Assembly: GCF_029625215.1 (NCBI RefSeq)
Contig: NZ_CP121197.1
Span: 1,550,001-1,614,000 of the forward strand
DNA from: Aurantibacillus circumpalustris
GTDB lineage: Bacteria; Bacteroidota; Bacteroidia; B-17B0; Aurantibacillaceae
Direction of reading: 5' to 3'
DNA length: 64,000 bases
Position 1 is the stretch's first letter. Every line of letters begins with the position of its first letter. Positions 18,788 to 27,966 of this stretch are shown one piece after another. Position numbers and translations under genes: made by a program. The notes beneath the pieces were generated by a model. It was not told the DNA's origin. It made no database searches and saw only the letters and a program-made list of their open reading frames with translations.

Positions 18788-19558
18788 ATGCGAATAATTA
18801 CCTACAATGTGAATGGCATACGTGCTGCAATGAGCAAGGGCTTTATAGACTGGATGCGTGAGATTAATCCAGATGTTTTATGTTTGCAAGAAATAAAAGC
18901 AAGTCCCGAACAAGTTGGTGTATTTGAGTTAGAAGAAATGGGTTATAAACACTACTGGTATCCGGCACAAAAAAAGGGATACAGCGGAGTTGCTATTTTT
19001 ACTAAAAAAGAACCGCTTCGGGTAACCTACGGTTGTGGAATAAAAGAATACGATGATGAAGGACGTATATTGCGCGTGGATTTTGAAGATGTTTCAGTGA
19101 TGAGTGTCTACCATCCCAGTGGCAGTAGTGGTGATCTTCGTCAGGCTTTTAAAATGAAATGGTTAAGCGACTTTAATAACTATATTCATGAGTTAAAAAA
19201 AACGATTCCGAATCTTGTTCTTAGTGGTGATTTTAACATTTGCCACAAAGCAATTGATATTCATAATCCAAAATCGAATGCAAATACAAGTGGCTTCTTA
19301 CCTGAAGAACGCGAGTGGATGGAGCAATTTATTAACTCAGGTTTTATCGACACTTTTAGGCATTTTAATCAAGAACCGCATCAATACAGCTGGTGGAGCT
19401 ACAGAGCGGGAGCACGCTCAAAAAATTTAGGATGGCGGATTGATTATAATTTAAGCAGCAAAAATCTAAAAGAACGACTTCAAAGATCTGAAATTCTACC
19501 TGACGCAAAGCATAGTGATCACTGCCCCGTCCTTCTCGAAATTCGAGACATTGTCTAA
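18788..19558 (+). CDS. xth: Exodeoxyribonuclease III (AP endonuclease, Xth/ExoA family)
   Basis: A 256-residue protein of the EEP superfamily that incises DNA at abasic sites and has 3'-5' exonuclease activity in base excision repair. The visible motifs in order are NVNGIRAAMSKGF, LCLQEIKA (metal-binding Glu), the YHPSGSSGD segment, SGDFNICH (Asp-Asn) and KHSDHCPV (Asp-His). The open frame extends upstream to 18674, but the family start MRIITYNVNG is at the ATG at 18788, which gives the usual length of about 255 residues. Confidence 0.95.
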   Translation: MRIITYNVNGIRAAMSKGFIDWMREINPDVLCLQEIKASPEQVGVFELEEMGYKHYWYPAQKKGYSGVAIFTKKEPLRVTYGCGIKEYDDEGRILRVDFEDVSVMSVYHPSGSSGDLRQAFKMKWLSDFNNYIHELKKTIPNLVLSGDFNICHKAIDIHNPKSNANTSGFLPEEREWMEQFINSGFIDTFRHFNQEPHQYSWWSYRAGARSKNLGWRIDYNLSSKNLKERLQRSEILPDAKHSDHCPVLLEIRDIV

Positions 19559-19652
19559 GAAAAAAGCGTATTCATCGAAATTGTCAGGATTCTCTAGGTT
19601 TTAAGGCTTTGTTATTCCATATTTGTTATAATGTAAATTCAGCCAAAATTGT

Positions 19653-21401
19653 ATGAGAAAATTATTAGCAAGCACTGCATTTTTTTTAGTACTACTATTA
19701 TGGAGTTGCAGTAATGACAAAAACCAAGACCACAAAAATTCTAACGAAACAAAGGGTGGGGTTTATATAGGAGGGTTTTTAAGGGTTAACGAGGTTAACA
19801 ATATCAAAAGTCTTATGCCAATCGCTATCAATGAAGTAGCGAGTTACCACTTAGCCTCACAGGTTTACGAAGGGCTTGTTAAATACAATCAAATGGATCT
19901 TTCAATTATGCCAGGTTTAGCAAGAAGTTGGGAAATAAGTGCGGATCTAATGGAGTACACTTTTCATCTTAGAAGCGACGTGAAATTTCATAACGATCCT
20001 TGTTTCAAGGATAGCTTGGGTAGAAATTTAGTGGCCAATGATGTTAAGTATTGTTTTGAAAATTTATGTTCTAAAAACGTCAATAATAGTCAGTATGATG
20101 TAACGTTTAAGGACAGGGTAGAAGGCGCTAATGATTTTTTTGCTGAATCAAAATCAGGAAAGGTGCGCACGTTTAGAGGAATTACAGTAATCGATGACTC
20201 AACTATTAAGATACGTTTGGTTCATGGCGATGCTAATTTTTTGAACATTTTAGCTATGCCAGGCTGTTATATTTATCCTAGGGAGGCTGAACAAAAATAC
20301 GGAAATGAGATGCATACAAAATGCGTTGGAACAGGACCATTTTACATTGAAACAATTAAGGAAGGTGAAGCTGTTGTGATGAAGAAAAACTCCAACTATT
20401 GGGCTTATGATAAGGACGGCAATAGACTTCCATATTTAGACGGTGTGAAATGGACATTTGTACCAGATAAAAAAACAGAAGTGATGGAATTTCGTCGCGG
20501 AAATTACGACATGATCTACAGAATTCCTGTAGAAATGTTTCACGATATTTTTGGTGAAATGCAAAATGGTAAACGGAGTTTAGATTTCGACATCTATTCC
20601 TCACCAGCTTTAAGTACGCATTATTACGGTTTTAATCTGCAAACAAACCCGTTTTTTTCATTAAAAGAAATTCGCCAAGCATTTAATCTTGCCATTGACC
20701 GACAAAAAATTGCTGACTACACAATAAAAGGTGAGGGTAGATCGGCTGATTATGGCATGGTACCTTATACAGAGGTGTTTGAGAAGATGGGATATGATTA
20801 CAAAGGTTTAAAAGGATACAAGTATAATCCAGATTCTGCGAAGAAGTTAATGGCCTTAGCTGGATATCCCGACGGAAAAGGGTTGCCCTCATTTAATTTA
20901 GAAATAAATAGCGGGGGAGGAGATAGAAATATTTTAGTAGCCCTTGTTGTTCAGAAAATGCTTAAAGAAAACTTAGGAGTAAATGTAAACATGAATGTTG
21001 TTACCTGGCCTGAACATATTGATAACATTCAAAGTGGTAAAAGCGATTTTTTCCGTTATGCCTGGATTGCAGATTATCCTGATCCGGAATCATTCTTGAC
21101 TTTGTTTTATGGTAAACATGTTCCGGCAAATTATCTTGAAAAATCCTATGTTAATTTCGGAAGATTCAAAAACAAGATGTTTGATTCTTTATTTGTATCA
21201 GCGCGTTCTGAGCCTGATAAAGCTAAACGATACAAATTATTTTCCAAAGCTGAACAAATCGTTTTAGATGAAGCGGCCTGTATGCCTCTATTCTATGATG
21301 AAAATTTTAGACTGGAGCAGAAGAATGTGCGAAATTTACCAGAAAATCCAATGAATTACATCGATATGTCCACAACTTATCTTATACCTAAGAAAAAATA
21401 A
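19653..21401 (+). CDS. Orphan extracellular solute-binding lipoprotein (SBP_bac_5, peptide-type)
   Basis: A 582-residue lipoprotein: hydrophobic N-terminus with lipobox LLWSC, so C19 would be acylated. The body matches family 5 solute-binding proteins of oligopeptide/nickel ABC importers: VYEGLVKYNQMDLSIMPGLA, SWEISADLMEYTFHLR, VKFHNDPCF, and later IRQAFNLAIDRQKIADY and ADYPDPESFLTLFYG. No permease or ATPase genes lie next to it, so the partner transporter, if any, is encoded elsewhere. It is followed by a terminator. The substrate is not predictable from the sequence. Confidence 0.88.
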   Translation: MRKLLASTAFFLVLLLWSCSNDKNQDHKNSNETKGGVYIGGFLRVNEVNNIKSLMPIAINEVASYHLASQVYEGLVKYNQMDLSIMPGLARSWEISADLMEYTFHLRSDVKFHNDPCFKDSLGRNLVANDVKYCFENLCSKNVNNSQYDVTFKDRVEGANDFFAESKSGKVRTFRGITVIDDSTIKIRLVHGDANFLNILAMPGCYIYPREAEQKYGNEMHTKCVGTGPFYIETIKEGEAVVMKKNSNYWAYDKDGNRLPYLDGVKWTFVPDKKTEVMEFRRGNYDMIYRIPVEMFHDIFGEMQNGKRSLDFDIYSSPALSTHYYGFNLQTNPFFSLKEIRQAFNLAIDRQKIADYTIKGEGRSADYGMVPYTEVFEKMGYDYKGLKGYKYNPDSAKKLMALAGYPDGKGLPSFNLEINSGGGDRNILVALVVQKMLKENLGVNVNMNVVTWPEHIDNIQSGKSDFFRYAWIADYPDPESFLTLFYGKHVPANYLEKSYVNFGRFKNKMFDSLFVSARSEPDKAKRYKLFSKAEQIVLDEAACMPLFYDENFRLEQKNVRNLPENPMNYIDMSTTYLIPKKK

Positions 21402-21423
21402 TTACACTTTTTAATTGCTCTTG

Positions 21424-21457
21424 AAAATCCTGATCAAAAAATGGTCGGGATTTTTTA
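21424..21457 (+). terminator. Rho-independent terminator after the solute-binding protein
   Basis: AATCCTGATC pairs with GGTCGGGATT (two G-T pairs) around an A-rich loop, and a T run follows. It separates this gene from the ispD cluster. Confidence 0.8.
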
Positions 21458-21476
21458 TTAATTTAGAATTCTAATT

Positions 21477-22151
21477 GTGCAGGAAGAATACGTTATAATT
21501 GTAGCCGGTGGTGTAGGAAGTCGCATGAAAAGCGATCGGCCTAAACAATTTATTGATTTAGGCGGCGAGCCAATAATTGTGAGAACGATTCGCTGCTTTT
21601 TAAATTATAATTCCCAAATACAAATTATTATTTCTGTACACAAAAATTACAAAGCGCATTTGGAAGGGCTCATTGAAAAGTTCAACCTTAAAAATTCAAG
21701 TATTAAAATAACTTTTGGTGGTGAAACACGTTTTGCTTCGGTAAAGAATGGCTTGGATTTAATAACAAACGAAGCAGCCATTGTTGGAATTCACGACGCT
21801 GCACGACCATTCGTATCACTTCAAACAATACATAATTGCTATGAAACAGCCCTATCAAAAGGTGCAGCTGTTCCTTGTATTTCGGTGAATGAAAGTATGC
21901 GAAAAATAAGTAACAATGTAAATAACTCTGTAAACAGAAACGAATATAAAATCATTCAAACACCTCAATGTTTTTTGGTTTCAAAAATTAAAAGTGCCTT
22001 TCAACAAGAATATAGCCACGCTTTTACTGACGACGCAACTGTTTTAGAGTCTATTGGTGAAAAAATTATTTTAGTAGAAGGTAACGAAGAAAATATTAAA
22101 ATTACTTCTCCACATGATTTATTAATTGCCAAAGCACTATTAGCGAAATGA
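21477..22151 (+). CDS. ispD: 2-C-methyl-D-erythritol 4-phosphate cytidylyltransferase
   Basis: A 224-residue enzyme that transfers CMP from CTP to MEP in the non-mevalonate isoprenoid pathway. The N-terminal nucleotide-binding signature reads VAGGVGSRMKSDRPKQF, followed by VGIHDAARPFV and QTPQCF, all typical of IspD. It starts at a GTG at 21477; no in-frame ATG precedes the signature motif. Its stop overlaps the ATG of the next gene (ATGA), implying translational coupling with the PolX-like gene. Confidence 0.93.
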   Translation: MQEEYVIIVAGGVGSRMKSDRPKQFIDLGGEPIIVRTIRCFLNYNSQIQIIISVHKNYKAHLEGLIEKFNLKNSSIKITFGGETRFASVKNGLDLITNEAAIVGIHDAARPFVSLQTIHNCYETALSKGAAVPCISVNESMRKISNNVNNSVNRNEYKIIQTPQCFLVSKIKSAFQQEYSHAFTDDATVLESIGEKIILVEGNEENIKITSPHDLLIAKALLAK

Positions 22152-23749
22152 GTAACGATGATATAACAGACGCGCTGGAGATTACGGCAAAACTAATGGA
22201 GTTGCATAATGAAAATCCTTTTAAAACAAGAGCTTATACCAATGCCGCATTTAAACTGTCGAAGATGCGCTTCGATTTCCAAGGTAAAACACCTGAAGAA
22301 ATAGCAGCTATTGAGGGTATAGGTAAAGGAATTTCTTCCAAAATAGTAGAACTTATAAGTACGGGTACCACCGAAGAGTTATCAAAATTAAGAGAAAATA
22401 CACCAGATGGTGTAATAGAAATTTTAGGTGTAAAAGGTTTAGGACCAAAAAAGGTTAGACAGCTTTGGAAGGAATTAGAAGTGGAAAGTATAGGCGAATT
22501 GTTGTACGCCTGCAACGAAAACAGATTAATTACTTTAAAGGGCTTTGGTGAAAAAACACAAACTCAGGTAAAACAGAACATTGAATTTAAGTTAGCGAAT
22601 AAAAACAAATTCCATTATGCCTCTATAGAAAAACCAGTGAACACTATCATTGAGCTTATTTTAGAACAACAAAACGATCTTCAAATCGCCGCCGTTGGCC
22701 AGTTGGCAAGAAAGTGCGAAATCATTGATAAAATTGAAATTTTGATTGATGGCGAAATCACAAGCAACCTTAGTGAGTTAGAAAAGGCAATTCCATTAAA
22801 AATAACTTACACTAACTGCGAGCCGGGCGAATTTTTTTATAAATACGTTGAACTAACATCTACACCAGAACATCTGGAAAGAATTAATTTTTCGAGTTTA
22901 GATAGTACAGAGTTTTTTGACGATGAAGAGGTATACACTGCGTTAAATTTGCAATACATAGAACCTGAATTGCGTGAAGGATTGAACGAGGTTAAGCTTG
23001 CCGAGCAGCAGGCTATTCCAAAATTAATTGAGGTTGAAGATTTAAAAGGGATTTTGCACAACCACTCTACCTACAGTGACGGTGTGCATACTTTGAAAGA
23101 AATGGCAGACTATTGCAAAGGCTTGGGTTATCACTATTTTGGAATTTGTGATCACTCTAAAACTGCGGTGTACGCGGGCGGACTTCCAATTGAAAAAGTA
23201 ATTGAACAACAAAAGGAAATTGATAAATTAAATGCAGGCTATACAGATTTTAAAATTTTAAAAGGAATTGAAAGCGATATATTAAATGATGGCTCGTTAG
23301 ACTATCCGGAAGAGATTTTAAAAACATTTGATTTTGTAGTCGCTTCTGTTCATTCAAATTTAAAAATGACTGAAGAAAAAGCAACCGAACGTTTAATCGA
23401 GGCAATTGAAAATCCTTATACCTCAATACTTGGTCACCCTACAGGACGTTTGTTATTAGCAAGAAAAGGATATCCAATCAATCATAAAAAAGTAATTGAT
23501 GCTTGCGCGGTAAATAAAGTGTCTATTGAATTAAACGCGCATCCTTACCGTTTAGATATTGACTGGCGTTGGATTCCATATTGTTTAGAAAAGGGAGTAA
23601 TGATTTCTATTAATCCCGATGCACATCACAAAGAAGGTTTAAAGGACATGTATTACGGTGTTTGTGCAGCGCGTAAAGGCATGTTAAGTGCTGAACATTG
23701 TTTAAATGCCTTATCTTTAGAAGAACTTTTACTAAAATTTAAAAAGTAG
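22148..23749 (+). CDS. PolX-like protein: HhH domains, degenerate polymerase palm, intact PHP domain
   Basis: A 533-residue protein with the PolX layout. Residues 1 to about 90 are the 8-kDa-like helix-hairpin-helix domain, and about 92-135 the second HhH region (ILGVKGLGPKKVRQLW, LKGFGEKTQ). In the palm, the canonical polymerase motif (Gly-Ser...Asp-Ile-Asp) reads GQLARKCEIIDKIEIL, so the two catalytic Asp positions are K195 and E197; the third Asp also appears lost. The C-terminal PHP domain (from about 300) is intact: H304 and H306 in HNHSTYSDG, DHS, GIESDI, SVHSN, LGHPTGR and NPDAHH. It likely acts as a metal-dependent 3'-5' exonuclease or phosphoesterase, not as a polymerase. It overlaps ispD and the GH3-like gene. 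Confidence 0.85.
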   Translation: MSNDDITDALEITAKLMELHNENPFKTRAYTNAAFKLSKMRFDFQGKTPEEIAAIEGIGKGISSKIVELISTGTTEELSKLRENTPDGVIEILGVKGLGPKKVRQLWKELEVESIGELLYACNENRLITLKGFGEKTQTQVKQNIEFKLANKNKFHYASIEKPVNTIIELILEQQNDLQIAAVGQLARKCEIIDKIEILIDGEITSNLSELEKAIPLKITYTNCEPGEFFYKYVELTSTPEHLERINFSSLDSTEFFDDEEVYTALNLQYIEPELREGLNEVKLAEQQAIPKLIEVEDLKGILHNHSTYSDGVHTLKEMADYCKGLGYHYFGICDHSKTAVYAGGLPIEKVIEQQKEIDKLNAGYTDFKILKGIESDILNDGSLDYPEEILKTFDFVVASVHSNLKMTEEKATERLIEAIENPYTSILGHPTGRLLLARKGYPINHKKVIDACAVNKVSIELNAHPYRLDIDWRWIPYCLEKGVMISINPDAHHKEGLKDMYYGVCAARKGMLSAEHCLNALSLEELLLKFKK

Positions 23750-25269
23750 TGCCAATTTTAAATTCCATAGCCAGCTGGTTGATGAAGAAACGCATGCACC
23801 AAATCGAACTTTTTATGAAGTATCCGGTGGATGTGCAAATGGAATGGATGTACAGTTTGATAAGAGATGCTTCTAACACGCACTACGGAATTTCAAATAA
23901 TTTTTCTGAGATTGAAAATTATGAGCAGTTTAAAAGCACCGTTCCACTAAATGATTACGAGTCATTAAAGTCTTTGATTGAACGAACACGCAGAGGTGAA
24001 CAAAACTTATTGTGGCATTCAGAAATAAAATGGTTTGCTAAAAGTAGTGGCACAACCGATAAGAGTAAATTTTTACCTGTCAGCCAGGAGAGTCTGGATG
24101 GTTGTCACTACAATGCCGGAAGAGACATGATTACTTTGCAATGCAATAATAATCCTGAAACACAATTATTCACTGGTAAGAATTTAGCGCTTGGTGGAAG
24201 TCTGAAAGAAGATCAGTTTGGTGATTACAATTCTTTTCATGGCGATGTGAGCGCTATTATTATTCAAAACTTACCCATGTGGGCTGAATTTTTCAGAGCG
24301 CCTGAGGTTGATATTGCATTAATGGATGAGTGGGAAAGCAAACTCGAAAAAATTGCAGTTTCAATGATGAATGAAAACGTGGTGAGTCTTGCTGGAGTAC
24401 CAAGTTGGATGCTTGTTCTGTTAAAACGGATTCTCCATAAAAAAAATGTAAGTACAATAAATGAAGTGTGGCCTAACCTGGAAGTGTATTTTCATGGTGG
24501 CGTTAGTTTTACACCGTACAAAGATCAGTTTTTAAAAATTTTTGATAACAGCAAAATTAATTTTATGCAGTTATACAATGCTTCTGAAGGTTTTTTTGGC
24601 ATTCAAGATCAGTTAAAAAGTGAAGACATGTTATTGATGCTCGATTACGGCATTTTTTATGAGTTCCTAGATATTAAAGATCTGTCAAGTTTAGATTCTC
24701 ATAAAAAAGTAATTAATCTTGATCTGGTTAAAATTGGGGTGGATTATTCCATGATTATTACAACAAACGCTGGACTTTGGCGTTACCAGCTCGGGGATGT
24801 AATTCGTTTTACGAGTACCAATCCTTACCGTTTTGTAATTTCAGGAAGAACCAAACAACACATTAATGTGTTTGGTGAAGAATTAATGGTGCATAATACC
24901 GAAGCCGCAATTGCTGCGGCTTGCGAGAAAACACATGCTATGGTAAAAGACTATACTGTTGCACCAGTTTTTATGAAGAATAATTCGGGAGCGCATGAAT
25001 GGTTAATTGAGTTTGAAAAGGACCCAAATAATTTTGATTTTTTTGTTTCAATCCTCGATGAAAATTTAAAAAAACAAAACAGCGACTATGAAGCAAAACG
25101 CTACAATGATTTTGTATTGCATTTTCCCCATGTGAAAAAAATGCCTGAGAATAGTTTTTATAGATGGTTAAAAGCAAATAACAAAATGGGCGGACAATAC
25201 AAAGTACCACGATTAAGTAACGATAGAAAAATTCTTGAAGAAATTCTTCAATTAAATAACGAAAAATAA
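23749..25269 (+). CDS. GH3-family acyl-adenylate synthetase-like protein
   Basis: A 506-residue member of the GH3 superfamily, an adenylate-forming fold related to plant enzymes that conjugate hormones to amino acids. The ATP-binding signature KSSGTTDKSKFLPVS is near residue 100, a YNASEGFFGIQ motif near 280, and the hinge region GLWRYQLGDVIRFT near 343, all typical of GH3. Bacterial substrates are largely unknown. The GTG start at 23749 shares a base with the TAG stop of the PolX-like gene, so the genes are coupled. Confidence 0.88.
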   Translation: MPILNSIASWLMKKRMHQIELFMKYPVDVQMEWMYSLIRDASNTHYGISNNFSEIENYEQFKSTVPLNDYESLKSLIERTRRGEQNLLWHSEIKWFAKSSGTTDKSKFLPVSQESLDGCHYNAGRDMITLQCNNNPETQLFTGKNLALGGSLKEDQFGDYNSFHGDVSAIIIQNLPMWAEFFRAPEVDIALMDEWESKLEKIAVSMMNENVVSLAGVPSWMLVLLKRILHKKNVSTINEVWPNLEVYFHGGVSFTPYKDQFLKIFDNSKINFMQLYNASEGFFGIQDQLKSEDMLLMLDYGIFYEFLDIKDLSSLDSHKKVINLDLVKIGVDYSMIITTNAGLWRYQLGDVIRFTSTNPYRFVISGRTKQHINVFGEELMVHNTEAAIAAACEKTHAMVKDYTVAPVFMKNNSGAHEWLIEFEKDPNNFDFFVSILDENLKKQNSDYEAKRYNDFVLHFPHVKKMPENSFYRWLKANNKMGGQYKVPRLSNDRKILEEILQLNNEK

Positions 25270-25280
25270 AAAAGAATATT

Positions 25281-26078
25281 TTGAGATTGAATCATGTATA
25301 TACCTGCGTTTGTTTTATTCTTCTTTGTAGTTCTTTTATACAACACAATGAGCCAAAACCTCTTGTAATTAAAACTAAATTCGATTTTTTTACAACCGAT
25401 AATCTCGGTAATATATATATTGTGAAAGAAGATGAGTTGATGAAGTATTTGTCAAATGGTAAAATGTTTGCCAGATACAGCAATTTAAGACTTGGGGCCA
25501 TTTCATCGGTTGACGCAACAAACCCACTAAAAATTGTATTGTACTATAAGGATTTTCAGCAAATTCTTTTTTTAGACAATCAACTTTCTTTAAACAGCGA
25601 TGTGGTATCACTTGAAAAATTGGGATATGAACAAACAGATTTGGTTTGCGCTAGTGCCAATAATAGTTTTTGGATTTACAATAAACAAAACAACGAATTG
25701 AATCGTTTTAATGAGAGTTCAAAAAAAATAACTTCTACCGGAAATTTGAAACAAGTTTTGCGAAGCGACATAGCACCAGATTATATGATGGAATACAATG
25801 GTTATTTGTATTTAAATTCTCCTGAAACCGGAATTTATGTGTTTGATATTTTTGGCGCCTTTAGCAGAATAATTTCGATCAAAAACTTAACACAGTTTCA
25901 GGTTAATGAAAATATTATTTATTATCAAAAGGATAGTAGTTTTTGTAGTTACAATTATACACTCTTTGAAGATGCTTGCAAAGTGCTTCCAAACCATGGT
26001 AAACTAGTTGGGCTACGTTACGGAAATAAAAAATTATATTCTGGGTTTAAAGATTCATTGCTCATACAAGAGTTTTAG
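25281..26078 (+). CDS. Secreted propeller-like hypothetical protein
   Basis: A 265-residue protein with a signal peptide (hydrophobic about residues 7-20). The frame has only TTG starts before the signal peptide (25281 or 25287); the first in-frame ATG would remove it, so a TTG start is likely. Repeating strands such as NLGNIYIVKEDELMKYL, NSFWIYNKQNNELNRF and GYLYLNSPETGIYVFDIFG suggest a six-bladed beta-propeller. The start is 11 bp after the GH3-like stop, so it is the last gene of the ispD cluster. The function is unknown. Confidence 0.7.
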   Translation: MRLNHVYTCVCFILLCSSFIQHNEPKPLVIKTKFDFFTTDNLGNIYIVKEDELMKYLSNGKMFARYSNLRLGAISSVDATNPLKIVLYYKDFQQILFLDNQLSLNSDVVSLEKLGYEQTDLVCASANNSFWIYNKQNNELNRFNESSKKITSTGNLKQVLRSDIAPDYMMEYNGYLYLNSPETGIYVFDIFGAFSRIISIKNLTQFQVNENIIYYQKDSSFCSYNYTLFEDACKVLPNHGKLVGLRYGNKKLYSGFKDSLLIQEF

Positions 26079-26109
26079 TTTGTTGAAATAATAATAATTT
26101 TTATCTTTA
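26079..26109 (+). promoter_or_regulatory. Candidate sigma-ABfr promoter of the SHNRAGEI-type secreted protein
   Basis: TTTG at 26079-26082, 19 nt, then TATCTTTA at 26102-26109, 18 bp before the ATG. This is one of the best matches to the bipartite Bacteroidota promoter in the window. Confidence 0.6.
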
Positions 26110-26127
26110 GTTTTCAAACCCATTATC

Positions 26128-27894
26128 ATGAAAAAAATCGTAGCCCTTTGTTTCTTAGTATGTTCGTTTACTTTTTTAAAAGCCTCGCATAACCGCGCTG
26201 GTGAAATTTTATATAAACGCATAGCACCATTTACGAAAGTTGTTGGGAGCGTAACGGTTGAAGTGTACACCTATTCCATTACAGTTATAAGATATACCGG
26301 CGATGGCCCTGCAGTGGCAGACAGATGTGGGGATACTATTTATTTTGGTGATGGCGCATGGATTAGAGCTCCTAGAATAAACGGGGCGGGTACTTGTGGT
26401 TGCGGTTCAATTAACAATGCACCAGTTGGCTGTGGCGAAATCATTGTAAACGCACAAGGTTATATCGTAAAAAAAAATGTTTACACTGCAATACATACGT
26501 ATCCTGGTTCGGGTACGTATGTAATTTGGAGTTCTGATCCGACTCGAGATCAAGGCATTCACAATATACCGAATTCGGTTAACCGCTATTTTTATATTGA
26601 AACAAAAATTATTATTAGCCCATTTATGGGAGGAAACTCCTCGCCGATCTTATGTAATCCTCCCACAGATTATGGAAGGGTAGGATCTTGTGTTTATATT
26701 AACTGTGCTGCTTATGATTTGGATGGAGATAGCCTATCATACGAATTAACCGCATGTAAATATGAATATGGTGATGTTCCTGGGTATTTTTTTCCTGAAA
26801 CGGGTACAAATGGAACTTTTAGTATTAATGCTGTAACGGGATTACTTACTTGGTGTTCACCACAATTTAGCGGAACCTACGGTATCGCCATCATGGTGAA
26901 AGAATGGCGTAAAAACTCGTGCAACAGTCAATCCATTTTATTAGGCTACGTTATTAGAGACTTTGAGGTAACTATACAAACGACGCCTCTAAGTTCCTAC
27001 ACAGCCTCCGCAATTTCTGATATTTGTGTAAAAGCAGGGACGGCGGTTCATAAAACCATGCAAATAACTGCAGCTAATACAAGTTTAAGTTTATTGGGAG
27101 AAATAAAAACATTTACATCAAACCCTGGATCAATAACTCCGCAAAATGTGAGCGGAACACAGACTGTAAATTTCAATTGGCAGACCAAATGTTCTCAAGC
27201 TCGCAAGATGCCTTATGATATTTATATTGTTGCCAATGTTTCAAATTATTATATGCAAAAAGAATATACACAATTTAGAGTAACTCTTCTTCCACCTTCC
27301 CCATCAATGCTAACTCCTTTTATTGATACGGGTATAGTCATTCTAAATTGGATTCCATTAGACACTTGTTTACCATCACTTACTGGCTACAGTATTTATA
27401 GAAAAACGGGGAATAATTCTTGGAGTCCAAACTCCTGTGAGCACGGAGTTCCAGCTAATTCTGGATTTGTTTTAATTGGGAATGCACCTGCAAATGCTGC
27501 CAGTTTTACTGATGACGATCTTTCTTTAATTTTAAATGGAACATCAGCGCATTATATTGTTACACCGCATACAAGCGATTGTTTAGAAGGTATTGCAGAT
27601 AATGCTCAAACAGTCACACTCGTTGTAGGAATTAAGGAAAATGAGTTAAATCAAGAATTTCAGATTTATCCAAATCCATTTAATGAAGACATAGAAATCA
27701 ATTTAGGAGAAAAGAATTATAAACAAATAGAAATAAGTGTTTTTGCTATAGATGGCAAGCTCGTATTTAAAGGTCAAAATCTAAATAATGAAAGTAAATT
27801 TCAGCTCACTTTAAAATCTTTGAATGCGGGAATTTATTTGATTCGTGTAGCTACTGAAAGCGGCGTTGCTTATAAAAAAGTGGTTAAAAACTAA
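26128..27894 (+). CDS. Secreted protein with T9SS type A sorting domain, SHNRAGEI family
   Basis: A 588-residue protein. The signal peptide ends at about residue 19 (FLKA), and the mature protein begins with SHNRAGEILYKRI, a start I recognise from a family of Bacteroidota surface proteins. The middle contains a cadherin/Ig-like region (DLDGDSLSYELTAC) and a fibronectin-III-like stretch (GYSIYRKTG...NSW). The C-terminus (about 505-588) is a type A sorting domain: FQIYPNPFNEDIEINL, then EISVFAIDGKLVF, then NAGIYLIRV ending KKVVKN. A type IX secretion substrate; the role is probably adhesion or surface structure. Confidence 0.88.
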   Translation: MKKIVALCFLVCSFTFLKASHNRAGEILYKRIAPFTKVVGSVTVEVYTYSITVIRYTGDGPAVADRCGDTIYFGDGAWIRAPRINGAGTCGCGSINNAPVGCGEIIVNAQGYIVKKNVYTAIHTYPGSGTYVIWSSDPTRDQGIHNIPNSVNRYFYIETKIIISPFMGGNSSPILCNPPTDYGRVGSCVYINCAAYDLDGDSLSYELTACKYEYGDVPGYFFPETGTNGTFSINAVTGLLTWCSPQFSGTYGIAIMVKEWRKNSCNSQSILLGYVIRDFEVTIQTTPLSSYTASAISDICVKAGTAVHKTMQITAANTSLSLLGEIKTFTSNPGSITPQNVSGTQTVNFNWQTKCSQARKMPYDIYIVANVSNYYMQKEYTQFRVTLLPPSPSMLTPFIDTGIVILNWIPLDTCLPSLTGYSIYRKTGNNSWSPNSCEHGVPANSGFVLIGNAPANAASFTDDDLSLILNGTSAHYIVTPHTSDCLEGIADNAQTVTLVVGIKENELNQEFQIYPNPFNEDIEINLGEKNYKQIEISVFAIDGKLVFKGQNLNNESKFQLTLKSLNAGIYLIRVATESGVAYKKVVKN

Positions 27895-27942
27895 CTTATC
27901 ACTATTTAACACTTTTCTAATAGCTTTACATTCTTGGAATCT

Positions 27943-27950
27943 TAAATTTG
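27943..27950 (+). promoter_or_regulatory. Bacteroidota -7 box (TAAATTTG) upstream of the DUF4175 gene
   Basis: Exact TAnnTTTG match 16 bp before the TTG start at 27967; no convincing upstream TTTG. If used, the transcript would have a very short leader. Confidence 0.4.
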
Positions 27951-27966
27951 TATACAGCTATTTATT

